Assembly: GCF_036785885.1 (NCBI RefSeq)
Contig: NC_092312.1
Location: 23,702,001 to 23,766,000 of the forward strand
Length of the DNA stretch: 64,000 bases
DNA from: Coffea arabica
Lineage: Eukaryota > Streptophyta > Magnoliopsida > Gentianales > Rubiaceae
Direction of reading: 5' to 3'
This document shows, one piece after another, positions 25,451 to 37,020 of this stretch (positions are counted from its first letter, which is position 1; every line of letters starts with the position of its first letter). The notes beneath the pieces were generated by a model that was not told the origin of the DNA, ran no database searches, and worked only from the letters and a program-made list of their open reading frames with translations. A program made the position numbers and the translations under genes.

Positions 25451-27060
25451 TTAACCTCCACCACGCCCCCCCCCCCCCCCCCCTCTGAGTCATCGCTTGG
25501 TTGGTGCATGAAATTATTACTAACACATTCCTCCGAGACAGAATAATGCCCATATTGTTGTTGTCATTTGTAGTGATGAGAATTTAAGGAAGGGTTGCCG
25601 CAATCTAAGATTGGAGATTGGCATTTAGCATAATTTTCTTTTTCGTTAGAATTTGAAGCCAATGTCTTGTACCATATGTATCTTCGATTACTTAAATGGA
25701 ATAATTTTGTCAACACGTTTCTTGAACGCAAGTTTACTTGTGAAAAACCAGCTTTCAATAATATATTGCCGCCTCACCTCACCTACTTACCGGCAAATTT
25801 GAGTCGGTTACTTCATCTAGTGGCATTTCTTATTGCTTCTATCTCGTTCCCTTGTGGAAACCAGCTTCAATCATGACCAGTTCTGTTCATCTTTAGAAAA
25901 ATGATCAATACTGACAAAAACACGCACCATTATATGAGGAATCACAGATCTTCATTATTCGACGTATCCAAGTAATTGTCTTCTACAAATGATTGTTTCG
26001 TAAGTAAATTTAGCTTTCATCTCTGAATTTGAAGCTAAAATTATTAAATGTCAAAGAAAGAATCTTTGGAATCCTTTCTCTTTTTTCTCCCCCCCCCCCC
26101 CCCTCGATTCTCTCTCTCATTAGTTCATGAATAATTTACTACCTAAATGAAAGAGATCATGAATAATTTGGGTGTTGTCAAAGATAACAATTGAAAGCCG
26201 AACCATACCATACCGGTGACTTTACCACTTAACCTAACTTTAGTTTGCTTGAAAATGTTTCCTAGCTAAGAAACTAACAGAGAATTTGCAATCAAAAAGG
26301 CAATCGTTCTTGAGCCTAAACAACCAGATAGCATGGTCAGACGAGGATTTTTAAAGTTCTTCCCGCAGTTAAGTTCGGAATTCGTATTCTGGACTGACAG
26401 CTGAAGGTAAAAAGGAAGTCGGAAAAAAAAAAACCGACCATATAGTATTAATTATTTTTCATCTAATAAGTGACTTGATGCTTACATTTCACCAAAATTA
26501 GGGACTGTAATAATGATAAATGATTCTTATTGTTTGATTAACAACCAAATTTGGGATTAGAAATATTGGAATTCAATTATGTAGAAGAATCAGTGCCAAA
26601 GAGTCAAACACTAAGAATATTTTTTTGGGGGGGGGGGGGGGGGGGGGGGGGCAAGAATAAGAAGCTCCATGTGTCTTAAATTAAAATTTATAGTATGAGC
26701 CCATTTCATATCATGCTAGTAAAGATCTGATCTAGGAGAAAATGACTCCTTTGCTCATAGGAAATTTATTGCAATACAAAGACGGGAATATAGAAAATGA
26801 CTGTTTCAACTGGAAATTAATAGTCGGCAACGGCCATGGTTCATCCATTTGGCCGAAATGGTGGAATTAGCCCCTCATGCACGACATTCCAACAAAGAAC
26901 CCTTCAATTTTGTTTTCAACCATTATTTATTTGTGGTTTTCTTTGGTACGCATTGCACAATCCAACGCAATAACATGAATGGACTGAATGCCAATAAATT
27001 AATGCAACTTGAAAAATTTTCTCCCCAGATAAATTCACAATCATAGTAAAAGAAGAAACT
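25451..27060. other. Gene-free AT-rich region with C and G homopolymers
   Basis: Contains poly-C near 25467-25483 and 26089-26103 and a 25-base poly-G at 26627-26651. No supported ORF. Confidence 0.5.
26627..26651 (+). repeat. Poly-G tract, 25 bases
   Basis: Uninterrupted G run after TTTTTT. Length may be a sequencing estimate. It could form a G-quadruplex. Confidence 0.85.
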
Positions 27061-27067
27061 TAATAAG

Positions 27068-27180
27068 GTTATGTTTGGATAGCAGTTTTTTGACAGAAAT
27101 TTTTTATATTTTTTCTAAACACATTTTTCAATCATCTTTTTACCCTCATATACATTGATTTGGTCACGACCACTTATTTT
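27068..27180 (+). repeat. TTTGGATA-type MITE remnant, copy 1
   Basis: Opens GTTATGTTTGGATAGCAG and contains AACACATTTTTCAATCATCT, shared with copies at 27852, 38268 and 39484. The right end is not clear. Confidence 0.5.
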
Positions 27181-27685
27181 AATTTTAGAATAATTTACTT
27201 AATTATCTTTACTGAGTTAGTTGGATAAGTGATGTTCAACAAACCAACACCGGTAAATGCTCGAATCTTGGCCTTGGGGACCTAAAAGGTAGCTATCTTA
27301 TTTTGACCAAAAAAAAAAAAAAGAAGAAGCTATTTTATGTGTATGACATGGAAAAATCACGTGAAATAAGAATTTTGGAATGACAAAGGTAACAAGAATG
27401 AGGATATTTTGATCTAGGGAAAAAAAATTTAAAGCCCCACATGATAGAACTCTCAATAGAAAACTTATGAATTTCCTCCAAAATGCGATAAATCAACTTT
27501 GATTGAGTATCATTCAAATATCGTATATGATAAACAAGAATCTTCATACATAGGAAGAACAAGGCAAAAAAGTCCACCTATAAAAAAAGTCAGATTGAAA
27601 ATCATTACGTTTTGATATTAATAGAGTAAAAGATCCCAAGTGGAATGATTGTATTAGTGAAAAACCTTCTCCGACCACCTTTGAA

Positions 27686-27840
27686 TTGTCGAAACTATCC
27701 AAGAGCTATGAGTATTTATCAAATTTGTTTCTATATAATCGAACAAGAACTATCCGAGAGTTATTAGTATTTATCAAATTTGTTCCGATCCAAACAAGTT
27801 TATCAAATCTGTTCCTATCTAAGAGAATGCTATTGGATCG
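27686..27840. repeat. Short imperfect tandem repeats
   Basis: The words AGTATTTATCAAATTTGTT and AACAAGTTTATCAAATCTGTT recur three times with AAGAACTATCC spacers. Non-coding. Confidence 0.6.
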
Positions 27841-27851
27841 AATGATAAATG

Positions 27852-27990
27852 GCCTTGTTTGGATTTCGCTAAAAAAATTACGTCGTTTTCCGTGATCACA
27901 TTTCCCTATTATCTTTTTCCCTCGTGTACATCAAATCGCTACAGTAATTTTTCCATAGAAAATGACGGAAAAATTATAGTTGGATTCGTG
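27852..27990 (+). repeat. TTTGGATA-type MITE remnant, copy 2
   Basis: Starts GGCCTTGTTTGGATTTCG, with an inner ATCTTTTTCCCTCGTGTACAT block and GCTACAGTAATTTTTCC, both found in diverged form in the 38268 copy. Confidence 0.5.
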
Positions 27991-29200
27991 TAATTGGAGA
28001 AAAATTTCCTATTCCTTAATAAAAAACGATAGACATAAATATGAAAATCTCTAAAATCAAGAAGATGGGTCATCTTCTAGTTTATTTTGTGTATATCACT
28101 TGGTATGTAGGATTTTTCAAAGAAAAAGAGTCACGGTAAGAAAAGCCACTCCAATTCACAACATTTTCAGTAATAAACACAAATATAGAAATCCCTAAAA
28201 TCAAGGGAATGGGCCATCTTTTAGTTTATTTGTATCACTCAACCGCAACATTTTTTTTTTTTGATGAAACAAAAGTCAATATTATTAATAAATTAGTTGA
28301 AAATCGTCTGGCACGATTTGTTTGACAAGGCAATATATACTAATGACAGAAAATACGCAAAACATGTCAGAGATATATCTGATGTGAAAAATCAATTAGA
28401 TTTAATAAAATTACAAAATATAAAAAAAAATTACATTATGAATCAAACCTACCAAACATCCCTTGTCGCTAAGTAAGTTGACTGTGCTTCAAGCGTAACA
28501 AGATTTCAGCCAAATGATTAAAAAGTCAGTACTTTTCCCAACCATTCGTATGCGTTCGACACTCTTATCCCTCCTTTGGTAATTATTTAATGAGCAATCG
28601 CAATTATCTTAGATGTGTTAGAAAAAGTCCTAAATGTGAAACGATTTATGAGACATAATTATTGTTCAGATAACAAGTTGCTGCTAAATAAAAATGTTAA
28701 AAAAAAAAAAAAAACTGTAACCAGAATGCTGCTGCATGCTGTGGTCATGGTGACGACAGAGAAGCTGCTTGCTGGTTTTGTACTCAATCTAAGAATTAAT
28801 TGAAGGTTGAAACCATCAAAGTTAAAACAAACCAACACGAGCAAGATTTTGATTTGACCAAAAGTTTGCACTAATTAAGTGGAGGCTTTTTGCAGGAAAA
28901 GTTGACATGTTAGTTTCCAGATTTAAAAAGTTCACCAAAAAATTGCACGAGCTGCTGTGATGATTAGGGAAGAGTGGAGGGTCAGCAGTGGAGATTTTAG
29001 AACAAGAAAAGTGAGAATTAGTTCATCAGTAATGAAGAAGACAAACTCATTGTGGGCAGACAATCAAACAAGTAGCCACTCATGTTAACGTAAGCTTACA
29101 TAAAAGGATCATTAAAAAGAAGAAGTTTTTTTTTCGGTGCTCTCGACCAAAATTACCTTCACTTTTTCCGGATAATTTATCTTATGACTCCAACGAACAT
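27991..29200. other. Gene-free AT-rich region with a direct repeat
   Basis: 28030-28103 and 28172-28240 are diverged direct copies (shared AAATCAAG, GGCCATCTT/GGGTCATCTT and TAGTTTATTT words). No gene is supported. Confidence 0.5.
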
Positions 29201-29221
29201 GTAGGCTTAAAAAATAAGTAA

Positions 29222-29362
29222 ATGTTTATATACTGACAGTTTGTGTATACAGTATCGCTGTTGAATCTATGACACATGTACAAAAGTTAAATTTTAAATT
29301 CAAATTTAATATAGTTCTCGTTCATTCAAAATTGATAACGTATACACTACTGTTATTGTATA
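29222..29362 (+). repeat. Dispersed short repeat, copy 1 (second copy 34298-34432)
   Basis: Shares with 34298-34432 the order: ACTGACAG/ACTGATAG, GTGTATA, TATCGCT, ATTCATGACACA/ATCTATGACACA, AAAAGTTA, AATTCAAATTTA, CATT. A TIR-like GTGTATAC recurs near the right end. Non-coding MITE. Confidence 0.65.
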
Positions 29363-29617
29363 AAAAATTAATTCTTAAAACTTTCCGGCATAATGAGCAG
29401 GAAAGCTTGAAATTTGTTTCTTCCCAAAAAAAAAATTGAGAGAAAAATACGGACCACAGTCCATCTGCCACCAATTCTCCTGCATTTAGCTGCTGTTTGA
29501 TTGCGTGCATGTGCTTGCCACTTGCAAGTCAATTATAGTACTAATTAATCACAGGAAAATGGTAAGATATGAATTAATAAAAAGCCTTGACAAATTATTC
29601 ATATTTCATAATGAATA

Positions 29618-29705
29618 AAATTATGCCTAATGCATGGAGTGATTAATGGATATTGAAGAAAACAAACAAATTATGCCTAATGCATGGAGTGACTAATGGA
29701 TAGTG
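29618..29705. repeat. Partial tandem duplication
   Basis: AAATTATGCCTAATGCATGG plus AGTGATTAATGGATA occurs twice with period about 49, with small differences. Confidence 0.75.
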
Positions 29706-30038
29706 AACCATCAAAACAATCAACATTATTGCTTTGAAGGAATATGAGCACAAGAAAAGGACCAGCAAAAAGAATACTATTCATTGGGATTGCAACTGCC
29801 AACAAGTTTCAAATCAAGTCGCTACTAATTCTCTGCGACAAAAACTTGAATAGGACCTAATCTTGTAGACTGTGGCTCAAATTTTACTATATATTATCAA
29901 TTCTTGGGTTGGTGAGATGGTGTGACAAAATTTGAGCCACATATTTTGCATCAACCGAGTTTACCTAAGTGTTTGCCATTCTCTACGGGTCAAAGGTTAC
30001 TAATTAATCTTCATTAATACTTAAACATAGTTGCATTT
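29706..30038. other. Gene-free AT-rich sequence
   Basis: No ORF or repeat is recognised before the MULE-type MITE. Confidence 0.45.
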
Positions 30039-30047
30039 TAGTAACTA

Positions 30048-30857
30048 GGGATAATTCCAATAAACTCCCCTGAGATTTTCTATAATTTCATTTAGCACCC
30101 TTGATATTTTAAAAATTGCATCTACCTTCCTTACCCGTTTAAAATGATAATATTAGCCTTGAAATTCGTATGAAACTTTGCTGTTTGCTACTTTGCTATG
30201 CTTATACAAAGCATAGGTTTTATACTTTTTTATTTTTTCCTTTTGCCTTCTTATTTATTACTCTTATATTTTGTCAGCTAAATCACAGTACTATCAGTCT
30301 CTAACCTTCATCGTGATGAAATATCAATCTAGTAATATTTGTTTAATAACTTTAACAATTATCTAATTTTTACAACTCTTATTTGTTTATTTATTTTTTT
30401 TGGTATCAAAATCAACAATAAATAAAAAATAAATGACCCAAAATCACTACTAAACTATGATTGCTCCACCACTCGATTAATCTACAGACTTAAAAAAAAA
30501 CTATGATAACACTCTCTTTTCCATTTTAAAAAGAATCTATATATCTCCAATAAATAAAACACTATTTAAAGTAGCATATCATAATGAGTCTTATTAAATA
30601 ATAAAGACAGCCACCAAAAAACTTGACACTCATTTCTTTGTAATTGTACTAATTACTTTACAATCGTTTAGACGAATAAATAAAACTTTATTAGATGAGG
30701 ACATTTTAGGGTATTTACCAAATTTTTAACCCTATTTTTAAAGTAGGGTTTGGTTGTTAGAAGTGTCAAACTATGGAAGGTAAGTGTAATATTTAAAATC
30801 TCGAGGGAACTTAATGAAATTGCAAGAAACCTCAAGGGAGGTTTCTGAAACTATCCC
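30048..30857. mobile_element. Non-autonomous Mutator-like element (MULE MITE), 810 bp
   Basis: It is flanked by a perfect 9-bp direct repeat TAGTAACTA (30039-30047 and 30858-30866). Ends are inverted repeats of about 85-90 bp: left GGGATAATTCCAATAAACTC, right (reversed) GGGATAGTTTCAGAAACCTC. Both continue through GAGATTTT/GAGGTTTC, AATTTCATT and ATTTTAAA to TACCTT. The interior is AT-rich without transposase or a recognisable captured gene. Confidence 0.92.
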
Positions 30858-30866
30858 TAGTAACTA

Positions 30867-31925
30867 TATAGGTGCCCAATTAGCAGATAATAATCCATCT
30901 CCCACTTAAACCTTCCCGGGCTCCACCCTAACAAAAGGAAATTAAAAACTTTAGTTCTGCAATAAAATTCCGTGTTCATGTCTATGTTGAACCTGTATCA
31001 AGAATCCTTGAATTTCATATATACATACATATATATATATATATAGACCCTGTGATGTTATCTCAAAGGACTTGCTAGCTAAAGCTAGGACAACTTGACG
31101 TTTGTTTACCAAATGGAAATTCGTATTCAAAGTCCACTTGTTTTGACTTTGTTGTATTCATTTATCAAAATGCAAGTTTTTTAAAAAAAAAAAATTGCAT
31201 GTACAGTTGAGTTCTCCGATCTTTTGGCACTAGAGAAGGGTCAACCCAACCTCTCATGAAACTCAGAAATGACGAGACTAATAAAAAGTTTTCATGGCAT
31301 GTTATCTGCCTCCAAGATGGTGGGGGCCAAAATTTTTTTAAAAAAAAAAAGGAAAATTAAAAAACAAAAAAGGAAAAAGAGAAAAGGTTGGTGATGTGAA
31401 GCAACTTCAAAAGCCTTTATATCAACCCATTTTGGTTTTATCCATCTCATGAGAGAGTTGAATACTATTCATTCATGAGAGCTTTTCAATTCTCTACTTT
31501 ATTTTTGGTGACACTTCTTGTTGAATGCTTATGATTAGGACAAACTTTCCTATTATCTTGAGTGCTTCTTTTTTTTTTCCATAATTTCAACCACAATCAT
31601 TATGTGGATGTGAGCTTAGAAGCAGTGCAGCACACTGTTTCTCATGAAGTTTTGCTAAGCGATAGAGACTCCAGTGTTGTAGATCTTTTTCAGAATCTTC
31701 TGGGAACTCAGCCGTGACTGACAGCTTAACCCTTTTTTTTTTTTTTTTTTTACATGTAATTTTGTATTGTCATAGATTTTCAAACCTCGAAACTTATGAT
31801 ATATCAACAAGAATTTACAAAATTTTTAACATATTTGACATGATGTATTTGATCTCGTCAATGTATATATATATATATACATTGTCAGTGGAAAAAATAA
31901 CTGGTTCTTCTTCTAGTCACGTGGA
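30867..31925. other. Gene-free AT-rich region
   Basis: Contains a (TA)n tract near 31020-31045 and another near 31862-31881. The short frame at 31714-32034 begins in a T-run and is not supported. Confidence 0.45.
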
Positions 31926-31930
31926 AAAAT

Positions 31931-32120
31931 TTAGGCTCCGTTTGGATCCACTGATTTTTCAAATGGCTCCGTTTGGATCATTGAGTTTTTCAAAAATTAG
32001 TTTTTCAAATACTATAAAAATTTTTAAAAAGTAGTCTTAATTTTTTTTAATGTTTAAAAAATATCCCAAAATATATTCTAAAAACTCTACTACTTCTAAA
32101 TATTTCAAAATATAAAATTT
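31931..32120 (+). repeat. Possible MITE end with doubled GCTCCGTTTGGATC
   Basis: The word GCTCCGTTTGGATC occurs at about 31934 and 31965, each followed by a GATTTTTCAAA-like or GAGTTTTTCAAA stretch. This wording is typical of plant MITE termini. The other end is not found. Confidence 0.4.
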
Positions 32121-33176
32121 TTAAAAAACACCCCCGAAAACAGCTAATCCAATTTAGTGCTAAAGTAGCTTAAAACCTAAAGACGTAATTCTTTAATGCT
32201 TTTCCAATTTAGTGCAATGTCTACACGAACATTTTTCACCCCACTTGAGAGAAGAGGAGTTCAAATTGTACCCTTATGGCAGGCTAACAAGCACGCCAAA
32301 TTCTCTTCATTGCCGAGTTTGAATGCTTTTGATGCCAAGCGTATCTATTAGTGGTCACTGAATCTAAATATATAGTTTTTTAAAAAAAAAATGAAGGTTA
32401 ATTATTCCAAGTTATGAGCTGGGTGTAAGTGAATCTTTATGTGTGAACTAATAGATAGAACTTTCAACCATAGAGAATTCAAGAAAGAAAAATTATCAGA
32501 TTGTACCTTACTGCTTGGATACATTAATTAATTAATAAAAATGCAGTCGAACCATTTATGTTAATGGGGAGAGTACAGCTCACTCCACTTACCCTTTTTA
32601 CTACCAAACAAAAGAATACAATTAAGAAAAATGCTTCTTCACTCATCTCATCTGGTGGCCTGCTGGCAAGATATGTTCTTGGTACCTATTGGATTTGAAT
32701 ATTAAGCCCCAGAATTTATTATTTTTTTTATTAAAAAAAAAAGAAAAAAAAAAAAGAAAACTGGAAGCCCAAAGAAGACTAGCAAAAGAAGGTTAAAGAA
32801 AAAAAGAGGAAAAGATGAGGAGAATATTTGGTTTGAACCGAAATGGCTCAAAGCCTTCTTGTCCTGGCTTCCAATTCTGAATAAAAGCTATTTAAAGTGA
32901 AATCTGGGACTTTGGCCTTTCTTTTTGCACTACTGTGATTTGAAAGAGAAAGCGAAAGGATATGTGGGAACTCGATCTGAAAGACGGATTGGAAATATCT
33001 TTTGCATCAAAACTTGTCCAATTCTCTTTGGCCTTTCTTTTCAAATATCTTCCACTCAGCCGTTTGGCTTGAATATGCTTATTATTGTGCCAGATTTTAA
33101 TTTAGTTGTGGTGTGGCCCTTGCAAACCTTTCACTTTTTTTTTTTTTTTTTTCTGAGGGCAGCCATTCCAACTCCG
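32121..33176. other. Gene-free AT-rich region
   Basis: A-rich and T-rich tracts, no supported gene. The frame 32925-33251 runs into a poly-T and then the hAT element, so it is not a gene. Confidence 0.45.
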
Positions 33177-33184
33177 CGTGTGTA

Positions 33185-33612
33185 TAGAGCTGTTAATCGA
33201 GTTAAGTCGAGCCGAGTATTTGGCAGCCGAGCTCGACTCGAGTCGAGCTGAGTATTTGGCTGCCGAGCTCGACTCGAGTTTAATTCGAGCCGAGCTCGAC
33301 TCAAGCTCGTTAGGAAAACGAGTTTTAAAATGTGTTCGAACTCGACTCGTTAAATGTACATGTGGCTCGAGCTCGTGCAAATTAACCTTAATAAAAATCT
33401 ATAATTTTTAATTTTTATAATTTTAATTTCTAAAATGACAAATATGCCCTTCATTAACGAACTCTAACGAGTTACTCGAGTATCAAACGAGCCGAGCTTG
33501 CTCGACTTAGTTAAGCTCGGCTCGTTAACTAAACGAGCATGTTTCGAGATCGAGCCTTAACGAGTCGAGCTCCAACGAATTTTCGAGCTACTCAATTGAC
33601 TTAACAGCTGTA
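33185..33612. mobile_element. hAT-type MITE, 428 bp, rich in CGAGCTCG words
   Basis: A perfect 8-bp direct repeat CGTGTGTA flanks it (33177-33184 and 33613-33620). Termini are TAGAGCTGTTAA and, reversed, TACAGCTGTTAA, matching the hAT terminal pattern with conserved A at position 2, G at 5 and TG at 7-8. Both arms are packed with CGAGCCGAG, CGAGCTCG and ACTCGAGT words in inverted arrangement around an AT-rich centre (about 33385-33440), so the transcript could fold extensively. No ORF. Confidence 0.93.
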
Positions 33613-33777
33613 CGTGTGTATCGATCAATTGGAATAGACAAAATTAACTAGAGTCCACAGCACAGCTTGGAAAAGCCATGCATATCACTTTCATGCTCTT
33701 TCAAGTTTTGTCTCCAGGATTCAAATGGTTTAGTGCCTACAATTCTACTACTATTTATTATGCAACCCTCTTCTCTA

Positions 33778-33780
<3 letters not shown>

Positions 33781-33822
<42 letters not shown>
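33781..33822 (+). repeat. (GT)n microsatellite, about 20 units
   Basis: Uninterrupted GT repeat ending in GGGG. Confidence 0.95.
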
Positions 33823-33823
<1 letters not shown>

Positions 33824-34297
33824 GCACAATGAAAGCCTTCCCTAATAGTAGTATCACTTTCTTTGTCCATCCAATTTAGATTCTCCGGACAAAATCCACT
33901 CCATCTCTGCCCCTCTCCCACAAGCACTATCTATAGCTTCCTCTTTTTTTTAAAATTTTTTTTTAATAAAAAAGAAAAATATTATTATTATTATTAATTA
34001 GATTGTTATAAATCGTCCAACATGAATTATTCTGCAGCAGCTAAAATGGAACTATTGTTACATTCTTTTTCTTTCGGGCATTGCTTAATTTGATCGCAGC
34101 AGCATTGGCCTATACGTGGCATGGTTCTGAAAAGTAAGATATACTACAATACAAGTCATAATAATTTGGCAATGATAGGAGCTTCTGTCCATTAGAGAAA
34201 AAGTTGTCTTGGTGGTCTAACAAGGGGCTCTCTTGACAATGAAATTGTGGAGCCTAATGGATAGTTAGGGTGTTAAAGATTTAAAAAAAAAAAATTA
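33823..34297. other. Gene-free sequence
   Basis: T-rich and ATT-rich tracts around 33950-34000; no gene supported. Confidence 0.45.
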
Positions 34298-34432
34298 TAT
34301 GTACTGATAGTGTATATATATTATTATCGCTAGATTCATGACACACGTATAAAAGTTAGATTTCGAATTCAAATTTAGTATAATTGTCATTTATCCAAAT
34401 TCAAAACTAACAGTGCATGCATGCATTATTAA
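34298..34432 (+). repeat. Dispersed short repeat, copy 2
   Basis: Partner of 29222-29362, same orientation. Carries ACTGATAGTGTATATA, TCATGACACACG and TTCGAATTCAAATTTAGTA. Confidence 0.65.
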
Positions 34433-35955
34433 GTACAGAAGTTCCTTAACTTTGGTCCCTGTTTAACATCATATTCATTTTTTAGGAAGGAAAAAGGAAA
34501 AACACAAAAAACCATACAATGATCTTGTCGTAACACAACACTACTATAGTTGAATAATAATAATCTACTTGTTCCCTCTCTGAGATTGAAGTACCAAAAT
34601 CTCAGAAGTACCAAAACAATGCAGCAGTTGAGTTGAGGAAGTCTCTCCCAAAATCAAAATGATGTAGTACTAGATTTCGTTACCTACTAGTGTTTTTTTT
34701 GTTACCTACTTGTCTGGCCAAACCATAAGTTCATCAGCAGCTATGGTCCCTACAGCACTAGCAAGATTTAATACACTAGCATCACTATTTGGGACTGTTC
34801 AGCAGTTGAAAACTCACCACTCAGTGCTCACCCCACCACCATTTGTCTGGTCACAATCAAATAGTAAATGTACACTGACGCTCTATTTATACTCATCACT
34901 CAAACCTAAATGCGGCTCATCCGAAATTTGGAACATGACACTCACTATTCTTGCACAGCCAGAAACATATGCAAATCAAATGTGCCCCAGATCAGAATGT
35001 GCATAGGTGACCGTCACCTTAAATTGGAGGGTCCCAAGTTCCACCTCCCAATGTCTTCCAATTAATCCCTTTACCACCTTTGCTTTCCTTTCATCCCATT
35101 TTTTCTGTTCAGCAATTTTCTTTTTTTTTTTTTTTTTTAAAAAAAGCCCTTTTTTTTTTTGTGTTACTCGATTAATGTTGTCTCAGGCAATCCCGTACTG
35201 ATTGCTATTTTTAAGAGTTTTTATATTAAAAAAAATACATTATAAAGATTGGATATTACAAAATAAAAGAAATACTAATTAAAAAAATATGTTCACGAAA
35301 TAAGTAAAAAAACTTTTCTGAGAAGAGCTACACTCCAAATTCCATTTGCTTTTTAGGACACAAAAATTGGACAAAGAAACGCAATCACTCTACCACATTT
35401 GCTACTGCTGGGTGCTAACCATTGCATGGGTGAATGGTAAAACTAGTCAAAAAGGAAAACAAAACTACAACTAAAAATTCTTGAGAATGAATAAATTGAA
35501 AAACAGAAGGGTCAAAATTTGGATTTGGATTTAACGCACTCACGAAAAATAGAAATTCAAAATCTGAAAAAGAAAAATATTCAAAATCTGACGGCCCACG
35601 GTCACATCAACCACCATGATCCTCAGAAGCACCGCCATCCACTTGCCTTTGTCCATTGAAAAATCAGAACAAAAAATAAAATATGTTTTGCTAAAAAAAT
35701 TTAGATAATCCATACAAGTCAACCTGTCAAACGTCAAAAAATATCGAGGGTTCTCCTTTTTTTTTTTTTTTTTTTTTTATTTTAGGGCTGTCAAATTAAT
35801 GAACAAGATACAAAATCAAAATGAAAAGTTATATCCTCAATTTCCAGGTATTTTAAGTAAGTATACAGGGAATTACAGCGAGGGCAAAACCGTACTTTGG
35901 ATATATCAACACATCAATATACGTTGACCTGGTCAAATGTCAACCATCAAATACA
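34433..35955. other. Intergenic and 3' flank of the minus-strand OCTOPUS-like gene
   Basis: The frame 34710-35006 starts at TTG and has no motif I know. Long T-runs occur near 35123-35160 and 35755-35780. The stretch just left of 35956 is the expected 3' UTR of the minus-strand gene. Confidence 0.45.
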
Positions 35956-37020
35956 TCAGCGGTTGTGATGAAACCGCCCAAAATCAGCAAGCTTTCTCGA
36001 TCTATTTTTGCAAAACGACGCCGCGTTTGTCAGAGGAGGCTTCACCGGAACAACTCTAATGTCGCCTGGAACCACCACTTCCGGCGGCAAACCCCCCTTC
36101 TGGTTCCAATGCCGGCTCGGGCTGGCCCGAACCAATGGACTCAAGCAAAACGTCATCCCCGAAAGATTCCTATTGTGCTGCCCTGGTCTCCCTCCCCCGC
36201 CGCATCGCTTCCCCGGAGCCACTGACGCCGGAGCCCTCCTCGGCGTCTGTTTCCACGCCTGCGAAGACTCGGACGAGTATCCGCTCGATCCATTATTACA
36301 ATGCTCGTCCTCCTCGTCGGAGTACCTAGCCGGCGACATTCCACGGTCACGATGCCGGCAAACTCTCCGTTGGCCTCCTCCGATCGTCGACTCATCAAGC
36401 GAGAACGTCCGGTTCTGTTTTTTCAGTCGACGGGGGAGAATTGCGGAGAACCACGACGTCGAAGAAGACGCTGCAGGCCCAGTACAAGCATCCTGACCCA
36501 AACCCGAAGAGGCATGATCCGTATCCACTTTCTCGGATTTCGATCTAAAAAGATTCGCAAACAAAGAAAACCGGGTTGCGCTCTTCTTCTTACTGCAATA
36601 ACCGGCGGCTACTAACGTCCCATTGGGCCCCACTTGAGGAGTACTATAAAAGCGATGATCGGACAAGCCATGACGATGATGATTCTGACCGCAAGGATCA
36701 ATCCACGTCTCCGCACTCGTATCAGATTTCCGGCGAGAAATATACGGGGAAACGGAACGAGGAAAAATTAAGGGAGGCGGGTTGGCTTCCGATTTTCGGC
36801 GATCTTCTTCGGCAGCGGCTGCCGCCTGTTGAGCCCGCTCTTGTGCTGCGATGAGAACAAAGAGGCGCTCCCGGAGACAAGAAGCGCAGACGCCGATAGC
36901 ACTGCTTAAGTCGGTGACGTGCTTTTTGCACTTCATTTGAGTCGCCGCGCGACGGGCATAAGCTTGTCCGGCCGGCCACTTCAAGATTTCTCGGATTAAG
37001 TAAGAATTTTGGTCCTTCAA
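35956..37020 (-). CDS. Plant-specific OCTOPUS-like CxxC protein, intronless, uncharacterised
   Basis: It encodes 354 residues from ATG (37018-37020) to TGA (35956-35958). Near the N-terminus Cys31, His34, Cys45 and Cys48 form a C-x2-H...C-x2-C pattern in the setting GVCASCLRERL. This resembles the conserved N-terminal block of the OCTOPUS/DUF740 family, membrane-associated polarity proteins of phloem. An Ala/Gln-rich helix (58-75) follows. The rest is long, Ser/Arg-rich and probably disordered, with short conserved-looking islands: FSLFANLFRS at about 151-160, SWFSAILPRRLKK at about 188-200, and a basic C-terminus. There is no signal peptide or membrane segment. GC content is clearly above the surroundings, as in many intronless plant genes. 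The family link is by motif only. Confidence 0.8.
   Translation of the reverse strand: MKDQNSYLIREILKWPAGQAYARRAATQMKCKKHVTDLSSAIGVCASCLRERLFVLIAAQERAQQAAAAAEEDRRKSEANPPPLIFPRSVSPYISRRKSDTSAETWIDPCGQNHHRHGLSDHRFYSTPQVGPNGTLVAAGYCSKKKSATRFSLFANLFRSKSEKVDTDHASSGLGQDACTGPAASSSTSWFSAILPRRLKKQNRTFSLDESTIGGGQRRVCRHRDRGMSPARYSDEEDEHCNNGSSGYSSESSQAWKQTPRRAPASVAPGKRCGGGGRPGQHNRNLSGMTFCLSPLVRASPSRHWNQKGGLPPEVVVPGDIRVVPVKPPLTNAASFCKNRSRKLADFGRFHHNR

Noticed and set aside
31020..31045. (TA)n and TG/CA arrays considered as a CRISPR-like or satellite array
   Set aside because: Simple microsatellites without spacer structure; CRISPR is not expected in plant nuclear DNA.
33102..33411. ORFs through the CGAG-rich region on both strands
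   Set aside because: Produced by the repeated CGAGCTCG words of the hAT MITE and a poly-T.
34710..35006. 98-codon ORF starting at TTG
   Set aside because: No ATG start, no recognisable domain, no splice partners.
36008..36854. Several plus-strand ORFs opposite the OCTOPUS-like gene
   Set aside because: Shadow frames of a GC-rich coding region on the minus strand; the minus frame alone has conserved-looking motifs.
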